Shown here: one piece after another, positions 27,354 through 36,410 of the stretch | Layout of the letters: every line of letters starts with the position of its first letter | Position numbering within the stretch: the stretch's first letter is position 1 | Assembly: GCF_014699115.1 (NCBI RefSeq) | Contig: NZ_JACXAD010000025.1 | Coordinates: 1 to 64,000 of the forward strand | Direction: 5' to 3' | From: Hymenobacter montanus | GTDB lineage: Bacteria; Bacteroidota; Bacteroidia; Cytophagales; Hymenobacteraceae | Length of the DNA stretch: 64,000 bases | Notes under the pieces: generated by a model | Database searches by the model: none | Seen by the model: the letters and a program-made list of their open reading frames with translations, nothing else | What the model was told of the DNA's origin: nothing | Position numbers and translations under genes: made by a program

Positions 27354-27737
27354 GCGCTATAGTTAGTCGGCCGTGGCTGCTGAGCAAGGTTATGCTCTAT
27401 TACCAGTCTACTACCAAGTGATTCGCCATCCGAACGAAGCAACGATGACATTCATTCCTGGTCCTTAGTCGGCAAGCTCGGTTAGGCCGGTTGCTTGCCG
27501 CTGCTCCCAGGCTTGACGGGAAGTGTTCATTCGCCATGTGAGCCTCCGGGATGTTTGGCACTTTTTGATTAAATTTTTTCTAATAGTACCTTGCTTTGCA
27601 AGGTACCTTTTAATATCTTTGTCGCGTTCGTAGCTTGTAAGCCACCTCAATCGGCGAAGAGGAGTAAGCCCGAATCGGCGGCGAGAAATTTTTAGATCAA
27701 CAAAAACGACCGGGTGCTTAGCGCACTCCCTCACCTC
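27354..27737. other. Intergenic region with operator and promoter
   Basis: About 380 bases without a gene. The second half holds a perfect palindrome and a TAnnTTTG-type promoter box, described separately. The long minus-strand frame that crosses this area into the following gene is a shadow of that gene. Confidence 0.6.
27586..27621 (+). promoter_or_regulatory. Palindromic operator over a TATCTTTG promoter
   Basis: GTACCTTGC-TTT-GCAAGGTAC is a perfect inverted repeat with nine-base arms (27586-27606). Eight bases later TATCTTTG (27614-27621) matches the Bacteroidota -7 box TAnnTTTG, and TTTG inside the palindrome stands where the -33 element belongs. Repression by a homodimeric regulator bound at the palindrome is a natural reading, PadR-like palindromes being similar; no such regulator gene is in the window. 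Confidence 0.7.
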
Positions 27738-28808
27738 ATGAGAAACCTCTTTTATTCCTTTTTGCTGCTCCTGCCGCTGTTCAGCCACGCCCAGACTTGG
27801 CAGAAGCAATCCACTGACCCTTACCGCGGCAAGCAGGACGACATCTGCTTCATCACGCCTAACCAGGGCTGGTACGTGAACGGCGCGGGCAAAATATACG
27901 GCACCCGCGACGGGGGGCAGCATTGGCAAAAGCTCTTCGAAAAGCCGGGTACATTCTTCCGTTGCGTGGCTTTCATCGACAGCCTGCGTGGTTTTGCCGG
28001 CAACATCGGCACCCAGTATTTCCCGGGCGTCACGGATACCATTCCGCTTTATGGCACCCGCGACGGGGGCCGCAGCTGGCAGCCGGTTAAGTACAGCGGC
28101 CCCACCGTAACCGGCCTCTGCGCCCTCGACGTGGTGAAGGAGCAGTTCATCAACGCCGGCAACATCGATTACCGCTACCACATTTTTGGGGGGGGCCGGG
28201 TAGGCGGGCCGGGCTTCTTGCTGCACTCGCCCGACAACGGCACCACCTGGACTTCGCGCGACCTGCGCCCTTTTGGAGCCCAATACATCTTGGATATCAA
28301 GATGTTCAGCGCCCGCGAAGGGTTTATCTGCGCCAGCTCCAGCCCGGAAGTAGAGAAGTCGAACGCGCTGATTCTTTCTACCAAAGACGGCGGCCAGACC
28401 TGGCAGAAGCGCTACCAAAGCAACCGGCCCTTCGAAATTACCTGGAAGCAAAGCTGGCCCAGCCGCAAAGTGGGCTACGTTACCGTCCAGAGCTACAACC
28501 CCGATACGCTGGTAGCCCAGCGCTACGTGGCCAAAACGACCAATGGCGGCAAAACCTGGAAGGAGATTCCACTCGTCAAAAATGCTAAGGTGCGCGAGTT
28601 TGGGGTGGGCTTCGCCGACGAAAAAACCGGGTGGGTTGGAGCCGCGCCCCACGGCTTCGGTACCCGCGACGGCGGCAAAACCTGGGAAAAGGTCGACTTC
28701 GGCAACGCGGTGAATAAAATCCGCCTCGTAAAAACGCCCGATGGTGGCTACGTGGCTTATGCCATCGGGGTCGGGGTGTACAAGCTGATTGCACGCACCC
28801 CCAAGTAA
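27738..28808 (+). CDS. YCF48/Asp-box beta-propeller without sorting domain
   Basis: A 356-residue exported paralogue of the protein at 24550. The signal peptide is MRNLFYSFLLLLPLFSHAQ. Six Asp-box turns are seen (TRDGGQHWQK, TRDGGRSWQP, SPDNGTTWTS, TKDGGQTWQK, TTNGGKTWKE, TRDGGKTWEK), and the shared segments GFAGNIG, YFPGVTD and REFGVGF align the two directly. It stops at LIARTPK where the paralogue continues into its T9SS domain, so this one is probably periplasmic. The gene has its own promoter and operator upstream, and a long untranslated leader of about 110 bases. Confidence 0.88.
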   Translation: MRNLFYSFLLLLPLFSHAQTWQKQSTDPYRGKQDDICFITPNQGWYVNGAGKIYGTRDGGQHWQKLFEKPGTFFRCVAFIDSLRGFAGNIGTQYFPGVTDTIPLYGTRDGGRSWQPVKYSGPTVTGLCALDVVKEQFINAGNIDYRYHIFGGGRVGGPGFLLHSPDNGTTWTSRDLRPFGAQYILDIKMFSAREGFICASSSPEVEKSNALILSTKDGGQTWQKRYQSNRPFEITWKQSWPSRKVGYVTVQSYNPDTLVAQRYVAKTTNGGKTWKEIPLVKNAKVREFGVGFADEKTGWVGAAPHGFGTRDGGKTWEKVDFGNAVNKIRLVKTPDGGYVAYAIGVGVYKLIARTPK

Positions 28809-28972
28809 GCGCCAGGGTCGCCGGCAAGCACGTTTTTACCTAACCCCATCTACTGCCAGATACCAGGCGACTGCCTCACTAATCCCGGCAGCGAGGCCAC
28901 TAATAACCAGATACCACACTTTTTTAATCGCCCGACGCCCTTGCGCCACTGGGCTTTTTCCCTCTTTTCTGT

Positions 28973-30814
28973 ATGAATAAGCTGCTGACCATCCTGCTTT
29001 TTGGCCTCTTGGCAACGCCACCAGTATTCGCTCAGTCGGGCGACGGCTACCGCGTGCACCTGGACCTGACCCAACCGACCAACGACCAAGTGCGCATAGT
29101 AGTCAACACGCCCAAAGTGAAGGAAAGCCAAGCCACCTACGTGGTTCCGGCGATGGCGCCGGGCACCTACGCCTACCAGAACTTCGGCCGCTTCGTGCAC
29201 GATTTTCGCGCCTTCGACCGTAAAGGCAAGCCGTTGGCTACCCGTCGGGATGGCACCAACCTGTTCATCATTGATCAAGCCCAAAAGCTGGCCCGGCTCG
29301 AGTACGCGATCGACGATACCTGGGATGTCGCGCAGGACAGCACGTTTATCTTCCAGCCGACCGGTACCAACTTTGAGGCCGGCCGCTGCTTTGTCCTGAA
29401 CCAGTTCGGCCTCTACGGTTACCTGGAAGGCTACAAGATGCTACGTTACGAGGTAACGGTGGATAAACCCGCCGCCCTGTACGGTGCTACGGCCTTGCCC
29501 GGCCGCCGGGTCACGCCTACCCAGGATGTATTCACTGCTCCCGACTACGTGACCCTTGCCGATGGCCCCATACTTTATAGCCAGCCCGATACCATTAGTT
29601 ACCTCGCAGGTGGGGCCCGCATTCAGTTTGCGGTGTTTTCGGAAATGGGTAAAATAAAAGCCCGGCAGGTGGCGGCTACTTTACGACCGACGGCAGATGC
29701 GCTAGCGAGCTTTTTTGGCCAGATGCCCGTGCCTCGGTACCAGTTTCTGCTGTATTTCGTGGGTCTGCAGTCGCCACTGATGCCCAAGAGTAATAAAATT
29801 GGCGCCCTGGAACACTCCTATTCATCGCTCTACTTCCTACCCGAGCTAGCGGATTCCACCGTGTTGCGCAACTTGCTGTTGAACATGGCGTCGCACGAGT
29901 TTCTGCACATGCTGGCCCCGCTCAACGTGCACAGCCGCGAAATTGGTGAATTTGATTTCCGAAACCCGAAAATGTCGCGGCACCTGTGGTTTTATGAGGG
30001 CGTGACCGAGTATTTCTCGCAGTTGATATCAGCCCAGAGCAGCCTGATTTCGCCCGACGACTTTCGGCGGAGGATACAGGAAAAAATTGTTGGCGCCGAG
30101 AAGTACCCTGCGGTTTCCTTCACCGAGATGAGCAGCAAGATTCTCGATCCCCCCTACATAGACATGTATATGAACGTGTACCAGAAGGGGGCGCTCATTG
30201 GCCTGCTGCTCGACATTCGCATCCGTGAACTTAGCCAAGGCCGCCAAACCCTGCGCGACGTGGTGCTGAAGCTGCGGGATAAATACGGCCCGACGCGCTC
30301 TTTCGAAGATGCCCGGTTCATTCCCGAAATTGTGGCCCTCACGCACCCCGACATCCAGCAGTTTTTCGACCAGTACGTAATAGGCAGCCAGCCGCTGCCG
30401 TACGCGGAATATTTCGATAAAATAGGGTGGCGTTACCGGGCGGAAGACTCAGAGGTGAAACGGGGCTTCGGCAAGCTGGCGGTTCAATATAATCTCGCGA
30501 AGGAGCAATTCGTGCTGATGGACACCAAGCCCGAACTCAATGCCTTCGGGCTGCAAAACGGCGATGCTATTCTAGCCGTTAACGGGACGACGGTAGAGAT
30601 GACCAATGCCCGCAAGCTATTCGGCTTGCTCTCAAACGCTCCGACCAAACCCGTGACGCTCCGGGTGCAGCCAGTGGGGACAACTACCCCCCAGGAACGC
30701 AAAGGTATCCCCCGCGATTTTCGCATTGAGTCGAAGCACGTATTGCGGCCCGTCGATAATCCTACGCCTGCCCAGCGGGCTCTGCAAGACCAGCTGCTAC
30801 GCCCCAAGGGTTGA
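28973..30814 (+). CDS. M61 family metallopeptidase with PDZ domain, copy 2
   Basis: A 613-residue close paralogue of the peptidase at 17836. It has a signal peptide (MNKLLTILLFGLLATPPVFAQ), the zinc motif HEFLH at residues 308-312, LWFYEGVTEYFSQL, and the C-terminal PDZ-like LNAFGLQNGDAILAVNGTTV. Most differences are conservative and spread along the whole length, so the duplication is not very recent. About 85 bases upstream of the ATG are also recognisably shared with copy 1. Both copies keep every catalytic residue, so both are probably active. Confidence 0.93.
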   Translation: MNKLLTILLFGLLATPPVFAQSGDGYRVHLDLTQPTNDQVRIVVNTPKVKESQATYVVPAMAPGTYAYQNFGRFVHDFRAFDRKGKPLATRRDGTNLFIIDQAQKLARLEYAIDDTWDVAQDSTFIFQPTGTNFEAGRCFVLNQFGLYGYLEGYKMLRYEVTVDKPAALYGATALPGRRVTPTQDVFTAPDYVTLADGPILYSQPDTISYLAGGARIQFAVFSEMGKIKARQVAATLRPTADALASFFGQMPVPRYQFLLYFVGLQSPLMPKSNKIGALEHSYSSLYFLPELADSTVLRNLLLNMASHEFLHMLAPLNVHSREIGEFDFRNPKMSRHLWFYEGVTEYFSQLISAQSSLISPDDFRRRIQEKIVGAEKYPAVSFTEMSSKILDPPYIDMYMNVYQKGALIGLLLDIRIRELSQGRQTLRDVVLKLRDKYGPTRSFEDARFIPEIVALTHPDIQQFFDQYVIGSQPLPYAEYFDKIGWRYRAEDSEVKRGFGKLAVQYNLAKEQFVLMDTKPELNAFGLQNGDAILAVNGTTVEMTNARKLFGLLSNAPTKPVTLRVQPVGTTTPQERKGIPRDFRIESKHVLRPVDNPTPAQRALQDQLLRPKG

Positions 30815-31645
30815 TGCTCTGCCTGATCGCCACTGGCCAGCAACTTTCAGTGGCAGTTGAGGTAACGGGGCCGGCGGATGCAGGCTGCATGCCCCAGCAG
30901 CTAACCAGCAGCACCCGCAGGGCATTGTCGCGGTAGTGCTGACGGTATGGCTACTTGCTGCCCTTGCGTACCCGCACGGAGCTGAGCCTAGCCCAGCGCT
31001 GGCAGTTCACGGTCTCGCCGCAGCGCGTCCGAACCGCTGCCTGACCCTGATACGGTGCTTGAAGTGAACCAGGCCCCGGTGACCAATGCGCCGTGGAACC
31101 CGGGGCGAGTGCTCTGGCAAGCCGGCTTTGTGCTGCGGGTGAATTAGAGACGCAACCTAGATAGACCAGTGCCCAAACCGAGAAACACAGCAGCAGTAGC
31201 CGCGCCTAGAAATAGGCCGGCCCTAAAACCAGTGATGACCAGCCTCGTCCACCTGCAAAATGTACAGCCACTCTAATTAACCATGAGTAACCGCGTTCGT
31301 CTGCGCCAGCTCCTCGTTGGTCAGCAAAGCGGTTTGGTTGGTCATGATGAGATGGAAGCCCCGGCCTTCGAAACCGACATTTGAACTATTAACCCTACTG
31401 TAATGCAAGAGTATGCCAGTGCCACAGGATTTTGCCCGCCCCGGCAACGGTGGCTGGCTCGTGCCTACTGGCCAGTGGTAAAAATAACTGCTTATCTCAG
31501 GCAACTGCGTTGGTCGCCCGGCATCGGTGACGAATTAGTGTAATGCCTTTGATAAGAGCGCGATTTACACATTCACTACTTGACTGTTCCCGGCGACTCC
31601 CGCATCTCAACGCTTTTTCTTACTCACTTTTTTCCTGCTCCCACT
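30815..31645. other. Gene-poor region with decayed coding remnants
   Basis: About 830 bases before the ABC transporter operon. It contains the frameshifted remnant at 30943-31147 and a minus-strand frame (31277-31504, ending in LIMTNQTALLTNEELAQTNAV) that may be another remnant but matches nothing I know. No terminator or promoter is clear. Confidence 0.45.
30943..31147 (+). pseudogene. Remnant of a beta-barrel-like C-terminus (frameshifted)
   Basis: After an in-frame TGA, GYLLPLRTRTELSLAQRWQ and FTVSPQRVRTAA run to a stop at 31042; in another frame the text continues as PDTVLEVNQAPVTNAPWNPG, then RVLWQAGFVLRVN and a stop. The alternating pattern with aromatic ends looks like the last strands of an outer-membrane barrel broken by a frameshift. 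No family name can be supported. Confidence 0.35.
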
Positions 31646-32548
31646 ATGGCCCTCACCATCAGCAACCTCTCGAAGACGTACCCCAACGGGACGCATGCCT
31701 TGAAAAACGTTAGTCTCGACATTCCCACAGGCATGTTTGGCCTGCTGGGGCCCAACGGGGCGGGCAAAAGCAGCCTCATGCGCACCATTGCCACCTTGCA
31801 GGACGCCGACACGGGCTCGATTCGGCTCGACGATATTGACGTGCTGCGCAACAAGGAGGCCGTGCGGCGGGTGCTGGGCTACCTGCCCCAGGAATTCGGT
31901 GTGTACCCCAGCGTGAGCGCCGAGGAATTACTCGACCATTTTGCCACCCTCAAAGGCATCGCTAATAGCCGGGAACGCAAGGAACTGGTGGCGGCCCTGC
32001 TCCACCAGACCAACCTGTACGAAGTGCGCAAAAAGCACGTGGGCGGCTATTCGGGCGGAATGAAGCAGCGCTTCGGCATTGCCCAGGCCCTGCTGGGCAA
32101 CCCCCGTCTCATCATCGTCGATGAGCCCACCGCCGGCCTGGACCCGGCCGAGCGCAATCGCTTTCACAACCTGCTCAGCGAGATTGGCGAAAACCTGGTG
32201 GTCATCCTCAGCACCCATATCGTGTCCGACGTGGCGGACCTCTGCCGCCACATGGCCATCATCAACAAGGGCGAGGTGCTGCTCACCGGCGACCCGTTCA
32301 CGGTGATGAATAACCTGAAGGGAAAAATCTGGCGCAAGCTCGTCGAGAAGGCCGAGCTGCCGGCGTTGCAAGCGGCTACCCAGGTCATCAGCTCGCGCCT
32401 GTTTGCCGGCAAAACTGTGGTCCACGTCCTGGCCGATTCCGCGCCGGACAGTGGGTTTGAAATCGTGAATCCGGATTTGGAGGACGTGTATTTCTCGGAA
32501 ATTAAAAATTACGAATTAAAAATTAAAAATGGGCCGGCCCTGGCATGA
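31646..32548 (+). CDS. ABC transporter ATP-binding protein
   Basis: A 300-residue ATPase with Walker A LLGPNGAGKSS, the Q loop LGYLPQEFG, signature YSGGMKQRFG, Walker B LIIVDEPTAGLDP and the switch His in LSTHIVSDV. It belongs to the drug/lantibiotic-type exporter ATPases paired with ABC-2 permeases. The last residues (EIKNYELKIKNGPALA) are encoded by the AATTAAAAATTAAAAAT repeat, which has displaced the normal end of the gene. The permease-peptidase fusion begins 111 bases downstream, with the other arm of the repeat touching its ATG. The start at 31646 is set by the first domain strand (ALTISNLSKTY). Confidence 0.92.
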   Translation: MALTISNLSKTYPNGTHALKNVSLDIPTGMFGLLGPNGAGKSSLMRTIATLQDADTGSIRLDDIDVLRNKEAVRRVLGYLPQEFGVYPSVSAEELLDHFATLKGIANSRERKELVAALLHQTNLYEVRKKHVGGYSGGMKQRFGIAQALLGNPRLIIVDEPTAGLDPAERNRFHNLLSEIGENLVVILSTHIVSDVADLCRHMAIINKGEVLLTGDPFTVMNNLKGKIWRKLVEKAELPALQAATQVISSRLFAGKTVVHVLADSAPDSGFEIVNPDLEDVYFSEIKNYELKIKNGPALA

Positions 32549-32654
32549 TCGGCCGGTTGGGGTACCGATGAACCGACCTGCTTTGCCGGGCGCTGACCGA
32601 CGGCCAGCGCATAACCACCCGGCTTTTTAATTTTTAATTCTCAATTTTTAATTG
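32499..32654. repeat. AATTAAAAATTAAAAATGA inverted-repeat element, copy 3
   Basis: The left arm 32499-32530 (ATTAAAAATTACGAATTAAA, then AATTAAAAAT) is translated as the C-terminus of the ABC ATPase. The right arm 32624-32654 (TTTTTAATTTTTAATTCTCA and more) ends five bases before the permease ATG at 32660. The centre is GC-rich. The element spans almost exactly the gap between two genes of one operon. Confidence 0.88.
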
Positions 32655-32659
32655 CCAAC

Positions 32660-35600
32660 ATGTTTCTCCCTATTCTTCTTTTCGAATTAAAATACCGGCT
32701 CAAGCGGCCGGCCACCTGGATTTACTTTTTCCTGTTGCTGCTCATGGCTTTCCTGCTCGTGACGGCCGCCGGCGGCGGCTTCGGCACGGGAGTTCACATC
32801 AGTCTGGGCGGCGACGGGCAGGCGGTGAAAATCAATAGTCCCTTTTCAATCAGCCTGACTCTGGGAGTGCTGAGTGTGTTTGGGATTATCATCGCTTCCT
32901 CGCTCATGGGCAACCCGGTGTACCGCGATTTTGAATACCGCACCCACGCCCTCTTTTACACCACGCCCATCAGCAAACCCGGGTATCTGGGCGGGCGCTT
33001 CCTGGGCTCCTACCTGGTGTCCGCGTTCGTCTTCAGCGGCATTGCCATCGGAGCGGCTTTGGCCAGTGTGATGCCCTGGGTCGAGGCCGACCGGTTTCTA
33101 GCCGTGATCCCCGCCGGCAGCTACGTGTGGCCCTACCTGCTGCTGCTGCTGCCCAACCTGCTGTTTACGGGAGCTATCTTCTTTACGATGGCCACGCTCA
33201 CGCGCAACATCCTGAGCACCTACATTGGGGCCGTGCTGCTGCTGGTGGCGTATCTGGTGTCCTCAGCCTTGCTGCAGGATCTTAAGAATGAGCACCTGGT
33301 GGCCGCCCTCGATGCCTTCGGCCTGGCAGCCGTCGACCTCACGACCCGCTACTGGACGCCGGCCGAGAAAAACTCCCTGCTGCTGCCCTTGTCCAGCTAC
33401 GTGCTGCTGAACCGGGCCGTGTGGCTGGCCCTGGGGCTCGGCCTGCTGGGGCTCTGCTACGCCCGGTTCCGGTTTTCGGCCTTCGCCTCCGAGAAACCCG
33501 CTAAAAAGTCCCGTAAAGCGCGGGCCGCGGCTACCGACGAGGCAGGTTCTTTGGCGGGCTCAGGGGCCGGGCTGGCCGCGGGGTTGCCCGGCGGCCTACG
33601 CTTGCCGCGCGTGGCGCAGGTGTTTTCCGGGGGCATGAGCCTGCGCCAGTGGTGGAGCCTGACCAAGCTGGAGTTTCGGGGCATCGTCCGCAGCCGCTAC
33701 TTCGCGGCTATTGCCGGGGCCGGCGTCATTTTCCTGTTGACCTCGTCCTGGCAGGCGGGCAAAACCTTCGACACGCCCACCTTCCCCGTCACCAACGAGC
33801 TGCTGCGCATCGCCCTGGGCTCGTTTTTCTTCTTCTTCCTCGCCATCATCATTTTCTACAGCGGCGAGCTGGTGTGGCGCGAGCGGCAAGCCGGCGTGGC
33901 CCAGATTGCCGACGCCGTGCCCGTGCCGAGCTGGGTGCCCTTTCTGAGCAAGCTGGCCGCGCTGGGCCTGGTGCAAGTAGTGCTGCTGGCCGTGGTAATG
34001 GCCTGTGGGCTGCTGGTGCAGACGCTTAAAGGCTACTTCAACTACGAAATTGGCCTTTACCTGCGGTCCCTGTTCCTGTACCAACTGCCGTTTCTGCTCT
34101 TGTGGTGCGTGCTGGCCATGGTTACGCAGGTGGTAGTGAACAACAAGTACCTGGGCTTCTTCGTGGTAATCGCGTACTACGTGGCTAACTTCTTCCGCGG
34201 CCAGATGGGCCTCACGCACCGCCTGCTCGATTACGGCGGCAGCGCCAGCCCCGGCCGGTATTCGGCCATGAACGGGTACGGCCATTTTCTGCCTGCGTTT
34301 TGGTGGACCAAGCTGCTCTGGGCGGGGGTGGCCTTGCTGATGGTGCTGGCCGCGAACCTGCTGTGGGTGCGGGGCACCGACGCCACCGGCCGCCTGCGGG
34401 AGGCACGCCGCCGCTGGACCCCCGGCAGTACCGCCACCCTCGCCCTGGGCCTGCTGGTGAGCCTGAGCGCCGGCGCTTTCATCTTCTACAACACCAACGT
34501 GCTGAACCAGTACCGTACTCCCAAGCAGCAGGAGCAGCTACAGGTCACCTACGAAAAGCAGTACCGGCGCCTTAAAGACGTGGCCCAGCCGCGCATTACG
34601 GCCGTGGATATGAACACCGACATCTACCCCAGCACCCGCGCGGTGCGGTTCCGGGGGCAGTTTACGCTCGTCAACAAGCACCAGCGGGCCCTGGATACGG
34701 TTATCGTGAGTGTGCCTATGGAACAGCATCCCCGGCTGCGGGCCTTGGCCTTGGGCAAGCCCGGCCAGGCCACCCTGGCCCTGAACGACTCTACGCTTGG
34801 CCTGCGCCTGTATCGCCTGGCCCGGCCCCTGGCCCCCGGCGACTCGCTACCGCTCACCCTTGACCTGTTTTATCAGGAGCGCGGCTTCCCTAATTCAGGT
34901 TCCAATACCGACATCGTGTACAACGGTACCTTTATCAGCAGTGACTACCTGCCCCGCCTGGGCTACCAGGAGGGCGAGGAGCTAAGCGACGACCAGGACC
35001 GCAAGAACTACGGCCTCAAGCCCAAGCCGCGCATGGCCCCCGTGAACGACCTGAAAGGCCGCCAGAACACCTACATCAGGAACGACTCGGACTGGATCCG
35101 GTTCCGCACTACCGTCAGCACCGAGGCCGACCAGACGGCGATGGCCCCCGGCTACCTGAAAAAGGAATGGGTGCAGGATGGACGCCGCTACTTCACCTAC
35201 GTGATGGACCGGCCCATGCTCAACTTCTACACCTACCTCTCGGCCCGCTACAAAACCTACACCGACAAGTGGGTGGATACGGCGGGAGGGCGCACCATTC
35301 CCATCACCATCTACTACCACCCGGGGCACGAGTACAACCTCAAGCGCATGGCCGAGGGGGCCAAGGCGTCGCTAGCCTACTGCTCGCGTAACTTTTCGCC
35401 CTACCAGCACCAGCAGCTGCGCATTCTGGAGTTTCCGCAGTACCAGCAGTTTGCTCAGAGCTTCGCCAACACGGTGCCGTTCTCCGAAGCTATTGGCTTC
35501 GTGGCCGACGTGAACGACAAGGACCCCGAAGATCTGAACTACCCGTACTACATAACGGCCCACGAAGTAGCCCATCAGTGGTGGGCCCACCAGGTTATTG

Positions 35601-36340
35601 GGGGCAACGTGCAGGGCAGCACGCTTATGGTCGAAAGCCTGGCCGAATACTCGGCCCTCATGGTGCTCAGCCACCACAACGGCCCCAGCACTATGCAGCG
35701 CTTCCTCAAAGTCGACCAGAACCGCTACCTAATGGGGCGGGCCTTCGAGAAGAAAAAAGAAGTGCCGCTGGCGCTGGTTGAGAACCAGCAGTACCTCCAC
35801 TACGGCAAAGGCTCGGTGGTGATGTACGCCTTGCAGGACTACCTGGGCGAGGCTCGTCTGAACGGTGCCCTCAAGCAGTACGTTGCGGCTGTGGCCTTCC
35901 AGCCGCCGCCCTTCACAAACTCTACGGAGTTTATCGGCTACCTGCGCCGGGCCGCGCCCGACTCGCTCCAGCCCCTTGTGACTGACTTCTTCGAGCGCAT
36001 CACGCTGTACGATAACCGCGTGACGGCCGCCACCAGCAAGAAGCTGCCCGATGGCCGCTATCAGGTCGATTTTACGGTGAAGAGTGCCAAGTTCTACGCC
36101 GACAGCCTCGGTAACGAACACCCCGCCGACCAAACCCGCGACGCCCTGCCCGTAGCCATCTTCCCGGAGCTGGGTCCCGATAAAAAGCCGGTGCCCCCGC
36201 TGCTGCTCAGCAAGCGCCACCTACGGGTCGGCGACAACCAGCTCCGCTTCGTGGTGGATAAAAAGCCTGCCACGGTGGCCGTCGACCCTTACAACTTCCT
36301 CATCGACCGCCAACTCGACGACAATACCAAAAAGCTGTAG
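32660..36340 (+). CDS. ABC-2 type permease fused to an M1 family aminopeptidase
   Basis: A 1226-residue fusion. The first 610 residues are an ABC permease with two sets of about six membrane helices each, parted by a Lys/Ala/Gly-rich loop near residue 280 (KPAKKSRKARAAATDEAGS). From about 650 the protein is soluble and peptidase-like, with the zinc motif HEVAH at residues 968-972 and the third ligand Glu in VESLAEY; here 19, not 18, residues separate HEXXH and that Glu, which I believe is usual for this subfamily. Such fusions are known from Bacteroidota, but the exported substrate is not. The upstream ATPase completes the transporter. A peptide or protein substrate is inferred from the fusion. 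Confidence 0.92.
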   Translation: MFLPILLFELKYRLKRPATWIYFFLLLLMAFLLVTAAGGGFGTGVHISLGGDGQAVKINSPFSISLTLGVLSVFGIIIASSLMGNPVYRDFEYRTHALFYTTPISKPGYLGGRFLGSYLVSAFVFSGIAIGAALASVMPWVEADRFLAVIPAGSYVWPYLLLLLPNLLFTGAIFFTMATLTRNILSTYIGAVLLLVAYLVSSALLQDLKNEHLVAALDAFGLAAVDLTTRYWTPAEKNSLLLPLSSYVLLNRAVWLALGLGLLGLCYARFRFSAFASEKPAKKSRKARAAATDEAGSLAGSGAGLAAGLPGGLRLPRVAQVFSGGMSLRQWWSLTKLEFRGIVRSRYFAAIAGAGVIFLLTSSWQAGKTFDTPTFPVTNELLRIALGSFFFFFLAIIIFYSGELVWRERQAGVAQIADAVPVPSWVPFLSKLAALGLVQVVLLAVVMACGLLVQTLKGYFNYEIGLYLRSLFLYQLPFLLLWCVLAMVTQVVVNNKYLGFFVVIAYYVANFFRGQMGLTHRLLDYGGSASPGRYSAMNGYGHFLPAFWWTKLLWAGVALLMVLAANLLWVRGTDATGRLREARRRWTPGSTATLALGLLVSLSAGAFIFYNTNVLNQYRTPKQQEQLQVTYEKQYRRLKDVAQPRITAVDMNTDIYPSTRAVRFRGQFTLVNKHQRALDTVIVSVPMEQHPRLRALALGKPGQATLALNDSTLGLRLYRLARPLAPGDSLPLTLDLFYQERGFPNSGSNTDIVYNGTFISSDYLPRLGYQEGEELSDDQDRKNYGLKPKPRMAPVNDLKGRQNTYIRNDSDWIRFRTTVSTEADQTAMAPGYLKKEWVQDGRRYFTYVMDRPMLNFYTYLSARYKTYTDKWVDTAGGRTIPITIYYHPGHEYNLKRMAEGAKASLAYCSRNFSPYQHQQLRILEFPQYQQFAQSFANTVPFSEAIGFVADVNDKDPEDLNYPYYITAHEVAHQWWAHQVIGGNVQGSTLMVESLAEYSALMVLSHHNGPSTMQRFLKVDQNRYLMGRAFEKKKEVPLALVENQQYLHYGKGSVVMYALQDYLGEARLNGALKQYVAAVAFQPPPFTNSTEFIGYLRRAAPDSLQPLVTDFFERITLYDNRVTAATSKKLPDGRYQVDFTVKSAKFYADSLGNEHPADQTRDALPVAIFPELGPDKKPVPPLLLSKRHLRVGDNQLRFVVDKKPATVAVDPYNFLIDRQLDDNTKKL

Positions 36341-36354
36341 CCTAACGCGGTTTC

Positions 36355-36410
36355 CAGCACAAGCAAAATCCCCGGTCAGTCTAATCTGGCCGGGGATTTT
36401 GCTTGTGCTG
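36355..36410 (+). terminator. Strong hairpin terminator after the permease-peptidase gene
   Basis: A perfect 21-bp stem: CAGCACAAGCAAAATCCCCGG at 36355-36375 (here given as its ends CAGCACAAG and TCCCCGG) pairs with 36390-36410, around a 14-base loop. The A/T part of the stem (CAAAAT/ATTTTG) replaces a free U tract. It stands 14 bases after the stop codon. Confidence 0.85.

Noticed and set aside
27465..28652. Minus-strand open frame of 395 codons over the propeller gene
   Set aside because: It mirrors the plus-strand gene, which has a signal peptide, Asp-box repeats and a promoter; the antisense translation shows no domain and is explained by high GC.
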